Below are positions 12,232 to 21,339 of a DNA stretch of 64,000 nucleotides, piece by piece. Under the pieces are notes generated by a model. The model ran no database searches. It had not been told where the DNA came from and was given only the letters and a program-made list of their open reading frames with translations. A program made the translations under genes and the position numbers. How positions within the stretch are numbered: position 1 is the first letter of the stretch; each line of letters starts with the position of its first letter. This stretch comes from Hirsutella rhossiliensis (taxonomy: Eukaryota > Ascomycota > Sordariomycetes > Hypocreales > Ophiocordycipitaceae), in assembly GCF_020360975.1 (NCBI RefSeq), contig NW_025408682.1, positions 1,160,501 to 1,224,500 of the forward strand. Direction: 5' to 3'.

Positions 12232-13989
12232 ATGGCGCCGGCCATCACCACACCAAGCAAGAGGAGCTTGCTCAAGGGCTGGGGGTCACGGCGGCGACGG
12301 ATGCCTCTTGCTCCCCATCCAGGTAACCCGAGCAATGGTAAGGCGAGCCGCTCCGCAAGTGCTCTTGAGTCGCGCTAATGCACTACAGATCTGTGTGCTG
12401 GCCATTTGAACGAAGAGTTTGCGACAGAAACTCCCCGGACCGATTGTGTCGACGAACCCGACAGTATTGATCGGATAGCAAGCGCCCTGCTCGACGACGA
12501 CTCTTGCCTTCCGGCGGCTAAAGATGAAACTGGTGACGATTTGAAAGATGAAATGGATGCATCGCCGTCATGCACGTCGAGGCCCATGCTCAAAGACGGC
12601 CAGCCTCCAAAAGCTGCAGATGGAGCCTTGACATCGCCGTTTTCGATGCATCCGGTTTTTATCAACGCCGAAAGACCGCAATCGAGAAAGGAGGCGTTGT
12701 CCGTCAACCACCTGGCGGCAAGGGATACAAGAATGCCCTTGGTCCAAAGTTCAAGCGCCCAATTGCCAGCAGGCTCTCGCAAGCGGTCAAGAGCTTCTGA
12801 GTTGACGAGACCGAGACCAAATCCACAATGGTTGACATTTGGTTCTCCGGAAAATGGCAGGGACATCGGTGGGCGATGCGTCAACCAACTCCCGCGGCCT
12901 GTCCTCGAGGCGACACCAGAAGCCTTGGATCCGAGCTTGGGGGACGCTGCGGCGCCTCTATGCATGGCCAACGCCGACGAAATAAATGAGAAAGTCAAGG
13001 CCATGTTGGCCGCCACGGAAGCCCTGAAGCCGAGCCCGCCCCAGCCTCGAGCATCCAGTTCGCCCAAGATATCCCAAACGGTCCACTCGAGGGTTTTCAG
13101 TAAAGTCTCGAATGTGTGGGAGCGTATCAACTCGAAGCCGTCAACGCCGGTGGAAAGAGTCCGTAGCAAGCTTCGCAAGCAACCATGGCAGAAGCAGGTC
13201 ACTCGCCCCGTGTTGACAGGGACAAAGCCACCAGGGTTTGCATTTGCGGATGAGGCGCGGGCGCCGACTCGATCTTCAGAGACTTGCGTCAATCAAGGCA
13301 ACAAGCTCGTCAAAGGTAAAGCACAAGCAACCCTGGGCGGCACAGCAGCTTGTGAGTCCGGTGCAGTGCCCGTATCATCACTACAGACTGATCAGTTAGC
13401 GGATGTGTTCTCTGATGAGCGGTATTGTCTCCCAAGCCTCGGCTGTTCCAAGAGCCAGCAAGCCCCAGAGTCTGGAACGACGGGCGACGATGCAGCGGAG
13501 GCGCATTCCCGCGACCTCCAAGATCCCTTCCAGACGGAGGTAGGATTTGAGCTCAATCTCGAGGATAGGATCTTGAGTACTACGCCAATCGGATCCTCCA
13601 CGCCTCGAGCCCAGTCCAACGCCGGTTCCCTGGCCAGCTCAGCCGAGGATTCTGCCAACGCGTCATCTGAAGCCCAAGTGAACTTCGCTCGAGTCGTTTT
13701 CAAGCTAGGGCAAGATGGCGCAGCGCGAGGCCAAGCGCGTCAAGTCACATTGAGGCCCAGCGAATCGAGGACGACTGTCACCGAGGCTGGGCAGGTGGAA
13801 CAGCAAGTGATGAGATCAAGGAGTCGGATCAGTCAAATCAGAGGGTGCGAGAGAGTCAAGAAGCATCCTTCCCCGAGCAAAAGGGACTTGGAGGAACTTG
13901 AGCTGGCTCTTCAGCGGTATGGACCATTTGCGGAGTCCAAGCCCGAAGATGATGCTGACGAGCCGCCAGGAATGAATCAGTGGCTCTGA
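12232..13989 (+). CDS. Uncharacterised, largely disordered protein, two exons
   Basis: Exon 1 starts at ATG 12232 (context TTCAAATGG) after a CT-rich leader and begins MAPAITTPSKRSLLKGWGSR. Two donors keep the frame: after 12322 (GTAACC) or after 12337 (GTAAGG). The acceptor is CTACAG ending at 12388, with a CTAAT branch site. Exon 2 runs 12389-13989. The product is 563 or 568 aa. It is rich in Ser, Pro, Ala and acidic residues with basic patches (e.g. SRKRSRASELTRPRP), consistent with a nuclear or scaffold protein but not proof of one. A helical segment VHSRVFSKVSNVWERI and the C-terminal KRDLEELELALQRYGPF look the most constrained. I recognise no catalytic domain. One 1.6-kb open frame with GC-rich third positions supports real coding. 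Confidence 0.7.
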
Positions 13990-14673
13990 GACCACTACTG
14001 CTCGTCAAAGACGGAAACCGCCTCGTGAGAAACCGCACATCGAGTATCCGCGACCGCGACCGCGACACCGATCCGCTCGCACAGTGGAGTCCTCGATCGA
14101 CACGCAAGACCCGAATGTCAAGACCGTCTCGTGAAACTCTCAAGGTTCGCCAAGGAGTACGCTTGGCAGCGTCGTTCCGCCCTGCGATGACTCGGCCTGA
14201 AGACTGTGACGAGCTACTTTGAAATCGTGTTTTGTGATATGGGAAACGGTAGGGGAGTTAGGGACGGTGATGGGCCCCAAGGGTCCAGCCGGCGAAAAGG
14301 CGTTTCCCGGTTTACCTTGGGTGGTGTGACAGATGATATGCTCAGTCGCGTCTGATGTTCCCATGGACGTTGGGGATGCTTCTGCTTGGAGCAGTCATCA
14401 CACGGACCGAGTGGGAGGGAAACCATGGGCATCAATTACACCCGAGAACGTTGGCCCAATTGGCCATACAGACGGGGTACATGTAGTAGAATGAAAATGC
14501 AAGCCTCAACCTTGATAAGATAAATGAAATCATTTATAACCTGCTATGGGCTCTGTTCGAGTCGAACGCCAGAGTGTGCACTATACATTGAGAGACTGAT
14601 GCTCCTAGATGCATGCTGTACAGTTATTGTGAAGAGAGACTGTGCTTTCGCAAGGGTACTCTTCTGGACATGC
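13990..14673. other. 3' flank and original left flank of the hAT insertion
   Basis: GC-moderate DNA after the stop of the 12232 gene. Composition becomes more AT-rich from about 14460. I see no domain. On the minus strand the first 66 bases next to the hAT element (from 14673 down to a TAG at 14605-14607) could have been the end of an open frame interrupted by the insertion. Confidence 0.45.
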
Positions 14674-14703
14674 CCTACGAACAGGGTGGCAAACCACTCA
14701 ATC
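14674..14703 (+). repeat. hAT left end: TSD and inverted repeat
   Basis: The target duplication CCTACGAA (14674-14681) is followed by the 22-bp inverted repeat (14682-14703). Both match the right end exactly. Confidence 0.92.
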
Positions 14704-14709
14704 CCAGCA

Positions 14710-14738
14710 ACGGTTGCTCAATATAGTTGAGCAACCGT
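14710..14738. repeat. Subterminal hairpin of the hAT element
   Basis: A perfect 12-bp inverted repeat, ACGGTTGCTCAA and TTGAGCAACCGT, with a 5-base TATAG loop, seven bases inside the left terminal repeat. A related GATTGCTCAACTCAAC occurs near the right end (about 20694). Subterminal motifs of this sort are typical transposase-binding sites in hAT elements; the binding role is inferred. Confidence 0.75.
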
Positions 14739-15099
14739 CAACTCAATCAACTCAATCGAGTGTCTGCTGAATAAGCTTGTCAATTCAATTCATGCTCCCG
14801 TTGATTGATGGATTGATGAGATTGCCGTTGACGGTCAGGGATCCTGTAGGGTAGGTGGCCAAGGCGAAATGTAGGTACGGATTGGGTATATAGCTACCAC
14901 TAACCTTACAGGTTACTCAGGCCCGTTGTAGGTAAGCCTCCTCTCCTCTTCGGGAACAGGGCCCCTGTTCCGTTGGAAGAGTCGACGCGCTGCGCGCATC
15001 GACGCGCTTCACAACAAAGTTCAATCTCTCGCCTCAGTTCCACTTCCACTTCTCGATTCTTCCACAACGCCTTGGCTGATCTAAACATTCCTATATGCA

Positions 15100-17241
15100 A
15101 TGAGCGAATCTCCTGAGCCTTCTTCTACTCCTTGCCGCCATCAGGCGATTCGGGCGACTCAGGCCCCGTTCCCCATCTCGAGTGGGATGCCTTCCCTGGC
15201 ATCACTTCCGCGGCTATACCAAGTCTCAACGCGCCGGCAAGCTCAAATCGTGGATCTGGAGCTTTGGGTTCGACATTGAACATCAAGCTAACGTAGATAA
15301 TCGCCTCTGGGTCTGTGAGCGGTGTTTACCGAAGAAATCGCCGAAGGGACCCGTGAGCTTCGCGGCAAGGGACCCTAAACATTGAGCGCCATCTACATGA
15401 TGCTCACAATGTTATTGACCCATCAGGTAGACGGTTACCGAAGGGTTCTACAACCAACAAGCGTTCTATTGCCCAATTCTTCAACCTCGATGCCAATGAC
15501 CAGAAGGAGCAAGCATTCATTAACAAGCTAAAAACCAATTCGATAAAGATGTCTTCAATCTCTCTTGCTTGCTTGGATCACCGAGTCGAATGTTGCCTTC
15601 CGCGCAGTTGAAGCCCCTCGATTCCGGCGTCTTCTCGAATACCTCAATCCCTCGATCGCCCTGACTCAAGCCCACATGACACACTCGACTATTCGAACGA
15701 AGCTTTTCCAAGCCCTGAACTCCGAGAGTCTCATACTGGCGAGAATATAGCGTCGCAGGTGGCGGAAGTGATCGAATCATTCGAGATTCAAGACAAGATC
15801 GGGTATTTCACGCTTGACAATGCGAAGAATAACGATACGGCGGTAGCAGCACTGGGGCACGTTTTTTATTTTTTAGGGGAGCAGAGACGGGGCCGCTGCT
15901 TTGGGCATATCATCAATCTCGTGGCCAAAGCGCTGCTCTTTGGCAAAGATAATGAAGTCTTCAAATCAGAAGAGCGACTCGACCTGGACCTTGCTCGACA
16001 TGATCTCTGGCGGAAGAGGGGGCCTATTGGCAAGCTCCACAACCTTGTCCACTGGATTCATCAATCGGATAGGTTAACGTACATGCTTCGGGATCTACAA
16101 CGCAAGAGGACAGTACGAAGAAACCAGTTGACGTTGTAACGGATAACATGACACGATGGTTGTCCCATTATAAGATGATGGATCGAGCCCTTCTACTGCA
16201 CGACTTTCTTGACGACCTCGTCGCATTGGAACAGTTCGAATATACCCGAAGCAGGTCAAAGAAGAAAGACATGCCTGCATGCCTCCGAGATTCTGACCTG
16301 CTGACCGGTAACGACTGGACAGTGATCAGCCACTTTCGGAATATTCTTAAGCACTTCGAAAATGCCATCAAGGCCCTCGAGGAGATGCCCAGATTCGGGT
16401 GCGTAAGGGCGGCAACCTCGTGGCATACGGAACAGCATGGGATATTATCCAAGCATTCGAATATCTCCTTGAACGATTGGAAGAGGCAAAGGAATTCGCC
16501 AAGGATGTGCCTGATTCCGAGCATTTCGCGATAAACGTCGAATTGGGGTGGAAGAAGTTGGAGAAATACTATATCAAGTTGGTTGAGTGCCCGGTATATT
16601 ATGCTGCAGTCGCTCTCCATCCCGCCTTGCGACTGCAATGGTTTGAGGAGGCTTGGGCTCATCGACCTGAATGGGTCCTTGAGGCACGACGGATTGTTCG
16701 GGGCATCTGGGAACGCGACTATAAGTCATTAATTCTCAGCGATGACGAGGCTATTCCGATGGTTAAACGTCGAAAGGTTGACGACTTGAACGAGTTCCAA
16801 CAGTTCCGACTGAGGCACCGGCTACAAGCTGGTCAGACGGCCACAACCCGTCGTGGGCCACCTACTGCCGATGAATTCGATCGCTGGACTGTTGATATCG
16901 GCGCAGATGACGGAGACATCACGGATCCGTTCCAATACTGGCAACTCAAAGAGTCAACGTATCCCAGACTTGCTCGAATGGCCTTTGATATGCTATCTAT
17001 ACCGCCAATGTCAGCAGAGTGCGAGAGGGCGTTCTCATTTGCTGGGCTAATGGTCACACGACTACGCAGCCGGCTTCAGGCTAACACGATCAATGCAGGC
17101 CAGGCAATTCGGTCTTGGCTGAAGGCAGGGCTAATACCCGACTACCAGGGGATTATTGATGCTTCAGTCGATGACGATGTCTTCCCCGAAGAGGTGCCCC
17201 ACGAAGGACGAGAAGTTGATGGTGTTGAGGACCTTAAGTAG
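15100..17241 (+). pseudogene. hAT transposase, frameshifted and internally deleted
   Basis: The trace runs from an ATG at 15100 (MSESPEPSSTP) to a TAG at 17239-17241. A BED-type zinc-binding segment (SWIWSFGF...WVCERC, about 15250-15340) is followed by RNase H-like pieces (IGYFTLDNAKNNDTA, then CFGHIINLVAKALL, then NMTRWLSHYKMMDRALLLHD). The C-terminal hAT dimerisation domain is intact at about 16925-17120 (DPFQYWQLK..., MSAECERAFSFAGL). Frame changes are needed near 15185-15210, 15375, 16130 and 16390. At about 15740 the text jumps from NSESLI to TGENIASQV, so the segment that normally carries the first catalytic Asp and its Trp-containing neighbourhood appears to be missing. This copy cannot encode an active enzyme. 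Breaks are indels, not CpA-to-TpA changes. Confidence 0.85.
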
Positions 17242-17256
17242 CTTACTAATAGGTAG

Positions 17257-17337
17257 GGTAGGGCATGGGAGCCAATAGAGGCGCGGACCCCCGCGCCTTT
17301 AAAGTCGGCGCGGACGTCCGCGCCTGTTATGTAAGCC
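17257..17337 (+). repeat. MULE left end: TSD and 71-bp inverted repeat
   Basis: GGTAGGGCAT (17257-17266) is followed by the repeat beginning GGGAGCCAATAGAGG. Inside are a near-palindrome GGCGCGGACCCCCGCGCC and a perfect palindrome GGCGCGGACGTCCGCGCC, separated by TTTAAAGTC. Confidence 0.93.
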
Positions 17338-17683
17338 CAGGCGGAAGATAGTCGGGCCGCCCCCTGACCTGTACTCTCCTTTTCTATTGCATGTGGCAAA
17401 CTGTCGCACAGAGAGCCAGCCTCATATAGCATACCATCTGCGCTCAGAGTAGTTGTCCGCGGAAGCGATGCTATAATCCGCATATTAAGGTCGAGCGCCT
17501 GCATGCGTGGTGCTTGGACCCCATTGAGGCCAAAGCTCAAACGCAGGCTGCATTAAACCTCGCAGGCGGCCTCGGTTACAAGGGTTCTGCACCACGTCCA
17601 CAAAGCAGGAGTTTCCTTTCCTTTGTGTATAAAGAGCTGCTCACTGTCGTGCACTACAGCTAGCTCTTCAAGATAATTCCAAT

Positions 17684-20170
17684 ATGGGGCTTACTGAATT
17701 CCCTGACGATTGCCTTCCTCCTGAGGGCCAGTTCGACTCGCGAGAGTCTCTTCTTGCCTCAATTAATGCGTGGGCGGCTCCAGAGGCTATGCCTTCACCA
17801 CAGGCAAGTCCACGAGAGACCCGCGGTCCGGAAGACGCACAGTCATATTTGCCTGCGATCGTGGAGGTAGACTTGGGGCTCATACAAGCAAGGACCAGAA
17901 GCCAGCTGATCGGCAACGGTCTACAAGCTCCCGTATCACTGGATGCCAGTTTTCCATCAATGCGAAAGAGAGCCTTGATAAGTCGTACTGGTATGTCAGG
18001 CATCGCCCAGGCGAGGAAGTCGGTCCACAACCATGAGCCCAGTCTGCATATTACAGCACATCCAGCTCATCGTGCCCTCTCCTCAACTGACCAGTCAGCT
18101 ATTGGGAACCTCTCAAGCGCTGGCATAGCACCAAAGGATATCCGGACATATATGCGCCAGAGCTCTCAGACTGCCCAAGGAGCGACACAGCAAGACATAT
18201 ATAACTGTATCGCACAGCGCAGACGAGAGCTCCTTGCTGGCCAGAGCACAATGCATGCCCTTGCCAATGAGCTTGACAACGAGGGGTTCCAGAGCCGCAT
18301 ACAGCTTGATCATGATGGCCGAGTCACAGCAGTCTTATTCGCACACCCAGCGTCTCTAGGATACCTCAACGCATACCCAGAATTACTACTGCTAGACTGC
18401 ACATACAAGACGAACAAATATAAGATGCCACTGCTCGATATGATCGGCGTTGATGCCTGTCAGCGGTCATTCTGTATTGCCTTTGCCTTCCTCAGTGGTG
18501 AAGACGAAAATGACTATATCTGGGCACTGGACCAACTCCAATCGATATACGAGTTATATGACATTCGCCAGCCATCGGTTATCCTGACAGATCGCTGCCT
18601 CGCCTGCATAAACGCAATTTCCCGGTGCTTTCCTGCGTCCAAGTCTCTGCTTTGCATCTGGCATGCGAATAAGGCGGTGCTTAGCTATTGCAAACCAGCT
18701 TTCGACCGTGACGATGAGGACTCTAATAGTGATGAGAGGTGGGCTGAGTTCTTTGGGTATTGGCACTCAATCGTGGGCTCGAAAGATGAGGAGACATTTG
18801 ATCAACAAGTTGAAGAGCTCGAGAAGCGCTTTGTGCCACGATACGTCAAGGAGGTTAGCTACATACGGAAACCTGGTTGGATCCGTATAAGGAAAAGCTC
18901 GTCAAGGCCTGGGTCGATCAATATGCTCACTTCGGCAATGTGGCTACTTCCGGGTGGAAGGCATCCACGCATTATTGAAGAGTCACCTTAAGAAGTCAAC
19001 ATTAGACCTCTTCGAGGCAACGAGGGCAATCAAGCAAGCTCTCCTCAACCAACTGGCCGAGCTACAAGCCAACCAAGCCAGGCAGCATATACGGATGCCA
19101 ATTGAGCTCTCTGGAACCGTATATAGCACGGTACGTGGCTGGGTATCACACGAAGCCTTGCGACAGGTTGCAAAGCAACACAAGCGCCTCAACGAGAAAA
19201 ACACCCCATCTTGCACAGGCAGCTTCACCAAGTCTCGCGGTCTCCCTTGTGCGCACGCATTACAGTCTCTCATAGTGGAAGATCTGCCCCTCCGGCTACA
19301 ACATTTTCATACACATTGGCGCCTTCGACGGGATAACAAAGAGATTGGTCAGGTCCTCATAGAGCCTCGTCGGCGACTAGACCAACTTGTCGCCGCATCA
19401 AGGATATCACAGTCATCCACACAGCGCGAGCCAAGTGCATTTGAAGCCATAGAGTCAGATCTACGGCCAAAGGCGCCGCCTACATGCAGCAAATGCCACC
19501 AGCAAGGGCACATCATGACATCTCGCAATTGTCCTTTACGCTATAGCGACATACTGCAGCGGGCAGAGGCACGGGCGGCACAGACTGCAGAGACTGCAGC
19601 AATTGCAGGGACTGCACAGACTGCACAGACTGTACAGACGGTAGCAGTTCCAGAGACTGCGCAGACTGCAGCAGTCATGGAGAAAATGACAGTTGCAGTC
19701 ACTACGGTCTCTACAGTCTCTACAGCAATTGCAGAGACTACAGAGACTACAGAGAATCTATTATATGATGACCCACGAGCCATCTATCAGAGGTATGTCA
19801 GGAAAGAGACTCTTGGTATAGAGCACAGCCTCGCGGCAGTCTCAAGACCAACCAGGCATACCGAAAGGCAATGGGCTTGCCATTGCGCTACAGCAAGACT
19901 GAATATGACTGGTGCCTCGACTGGAAGCAAATGTCAAGGAGCTGCGGCTCGAGGCAATGGACCAAGGTAGAGATGATGGCATACCTTGATTGGGATAAGG
20001 CAGAAGAAGAGCGATTAGATGCCCGGGTGGCCGAGGAAATTCAGGTGCAGCCTTTCTCACGAGAAAGAGGTACTGCAGGTATATGGGCTGACTGCGAGAG
20101 ACTCAGAAGAACAGCAGGCATTTTATTCACATATATAAGTGGTGATGATGCCGGCGATGCGAAAATGTGA
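17684..20170 (+). pseudogene. MULE transposase with FAR1, MULE, SWIM and CCHC parts, frameshifted
   Basis: It starts MGLTEFPDD at ATG 17684. A FAR1-type DNA-binding segment is read in a second frame (17784-18030: GYAFTTGKS, then FACDRGG, then TGCQFSINAKES); the first frame resumes at HNHEPSLH. The MULE core follows, with LLLLDCTYKTNKYKMPLLDM (first Asp), PSVILTDRCLACINAI (second Asp) and FFGYWHSIVGSKDEETF. A frameshift near 18865 moves to a frame with RVEGIHALLKSHLKKSTLDL and a SWIM zinc motif (CTGSFTKSRGLPCAHAL, about 19215-19265). A CCHC knuckle CSKCHQQGHIMTSRNCP (about 19486) precedes a repeat-coded Thr/Ala/Gln linker and a tail read in another frame (YSKTEYDWCLDW...). At least four frame changes make this copy non-functional as read. 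Alternatively some changes could be sequencing errors. Confidence 0.85.
19580..19754 (+). repeat. Minisatellite inside the MULE transposase
   Basis: Short units of the type CAGACTGCA / GAGACTACA are repeated with variation. They encode an Ala/Thr/Gln/Glu/Val-rich linker after the CCHC knuckle. Unit lengths are mostly multiples of three, so copy-number change would keep the frame. Confidence 0.75.
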
Positions 20171-20314
20171 GGCAGATCGTGAGATCACCGACATGCACCG
20201 GCGTGTAGCACTGTAGCTGGCCAATTTTAAGGCGGTGAACTTCCGCGCACCCTCCTTGCCACGCAACAGCGGCGCCCTTTGCGTCACGTCAATCTACCAA
20301 ATAGGAAGGCTATG

Positions 20315-20324
20315 GGTTCGAACC
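20315..20324 (+). promoter_or_regulatory. Box B-like / tRNA T-arm-like motif in the MULE
   Basis: GGTTCGAACC sits in a stem TATGGGTTCGAACCCTA, matching the pol III box B core GGTTCGA. I could not fold a full tRNA around it: no matching acceptor stem or convincing box A was found upstream. It may be a tRNA fragment or chance. Confidence 0.3.
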
Positions 20325-20572
20325 CTAAGGATATCCTCCTTTGCAATTAATTGAAGCTATATGTATGCAGCAAGCATGCTGTATCGGTGAGGCCGACTGC
20401 AATGCAATTTATTCCGCCCGGAGGACCAACCTAGAGGGCCGCGACACTCAGCTATTTACAGATCCTCCACTTTCGACTGCAACACCCAGAAGCCCCACAT
20501 TTTGCTCCTATCCGTACATTTCAGGTGAGGCCGACTGCGAGCGCAGTTGGCGGCGGCCCAAATGGCCTGCCA

Positions 20573-20653
20573 GGCTTACATAACAGGCGCGGACGTCCGC
20601 GCCGACTTTAAAGGCGCGGGGGTCCGCGCCTCTATTGGCTCCCGGTAGGGCAT
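20573..20653 (-). repeat. MULE right end: 71-bp inverted repeat and TSD
   Basis: Exact reverse complement of 17267-17337 (20573-20643), then the second GGTAGGGCAT (20644-20653). Confidence 0.93.
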
Positions 20654-20765
20654 CAACTCCGTCAATCAACGCAATCAATTCAACGAGGGCTTGGATTGCT
20701 CAACTCAACGAGAGGTTCGCTGATGTAAGCCGTCAATCTACTCAATTTGACTCTTTGGTTGAGTT

Positions 20766-20795
20766 GATTGAGTGGTTTGCCACCCTGCCTACGAA
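20766..20795 (-). repeat. hAT right end: inverted repeat and TSD
   Basis: Reverse complement of the left 22-bp repeat (20766-20787), followed by the second copy of CCTACGAA (20788-20795). Confidence 0.92.
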
Positions 20796-21225
20796 CATCC
20801 CGCCCGAACTTGACGAGCCTTGATCCGAACTCATCGAGTATCTCCGCGCTGAGCTCGCCGTCGCGAAGCACCTCGTCTACTTGATCCGAGACGAATGTCG
20901 CTGCCTTCCATATTCTTTCACCGATGGACTGCCGCAAAGGCTTCCGGCTCGGTGCTGGCTTGGAATCAATGACAGCCGCCATCACATAAAGGAAAGGCAC
21001 TGGGCGCGCCTTGTCTTTAGCATGAATAGCCTCACGGCCCCAAGGAAGAGAAATTTGTAATCTCCATAGAAGGGTCACGGTCTCCCACGCTTCAATCTCG
21101 CGGGAGAATGATGACCACGATGCCTCCTGGCCTGCATGCAACGTGCTGCAGGCTGAATACCGACTACATGGTCGAGCTTCTGCCGAAGGGCGGCCGGAAA
21201 GTGTAAGGGGTGCTGCCGTTCCCAT
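20788..21225 (-). pseudogene. Open frame of unknown function cut by the hAT insertion
   Basis: A minus-strand frame from an ATG at 21223-21225 reads through 20788 into the hAT inverted repeat. Host-side residues include EIEAWETVTLLWRLQISLPW and IGERIWKAATFVSDQVDEVL, which look protein-like and amphipathic. Other frames up to about 21420 carry FHYALKPLLETYTFAV and LDITNGKVEASDDYSV, suggesting a longer frameshifted ancestor. Joining the two hAT flanks (20796 to 14673) would continue the frame for about 22 residues to a TAG at 14605-14607. I do not recognise the family; it could be a decayed host gene or an older transposon. Confidence 0.4.
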
Positions 21226-21339
21226 GCCACCAGGCTGGTTTGCCGTCTTCCCAGGTGATTTTCATTCCTTGTGGTTGGTTTGACTGAGTAGTCATCGGAA
21301 GCCTCAACCTTTCCGTTAGTTATGTCAAGCTTCAATGCT

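Larger units (their letters stand above)
17267..20643 (+). mobile_element. Mutator-like element (MULE) nested in the hAT element
   Basis: A 3,377-bp element with perfect 71-bp terminal inverted repeats (17267-17337 and 20573-20643). Identical 10-bp duplications GGTAGGGCAT lie at 17257-17266 and 20644-20653. A 9-11-bp duplication with long inverted repeats and a FAR1/MULE/SWIM transposase is the standard MULE picture. It landed 16 bp after the hAT transposase stop (last base 17241), so it came after the hAT element. A TATAAA (about 17627) and CT-rich leader precede the transposase start. The repeats are still identical although the coding region has several frameshifts. Confidence 0.93.
14682..20787 (+). 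mobile_element. hAT DNA transposon, interrupted by a MULE
   Basis: The ends are 22-bp perfect terminal inverted repeats starting CAGGGTGGCAAACCACTCAA (14682-14703 and 20766-20787). They are bracketed by identical 8-bp duplications CCTACGAA (14674-14681 and 20788-20795). An 8-bp duplication and a CAG start are hallmarks of the hAT superfamily. Subtracting the nested MULE and its duplicated target leaves about 2.7 kb. It encodes one damaged transposase on + and carries subterminal TTGATTGA/TCAATCAA-type repeats at both ends. No RIP signature is visible although the RIP-mutated block starts only about 550 bp beyond its right end. Confidence 0.92.

Noticed and set aside
12375..13292. 305-codon minus frame
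   Set aside because: Shadow of the two-exon gene at 12232-13989; the + strand has the start context, intron and longer frame.
17251..17266. Telomere-like TAGGTAGGGTAGGG
   Set aside because: Too short and irregular; it is part of the MULE target site and not an array.
20260..20345. Complete tRNA gene in the MULE
   Set aside because: Only the T-arm-like stem is present; no acceptor stem, anticodon arm or box A could be paired.
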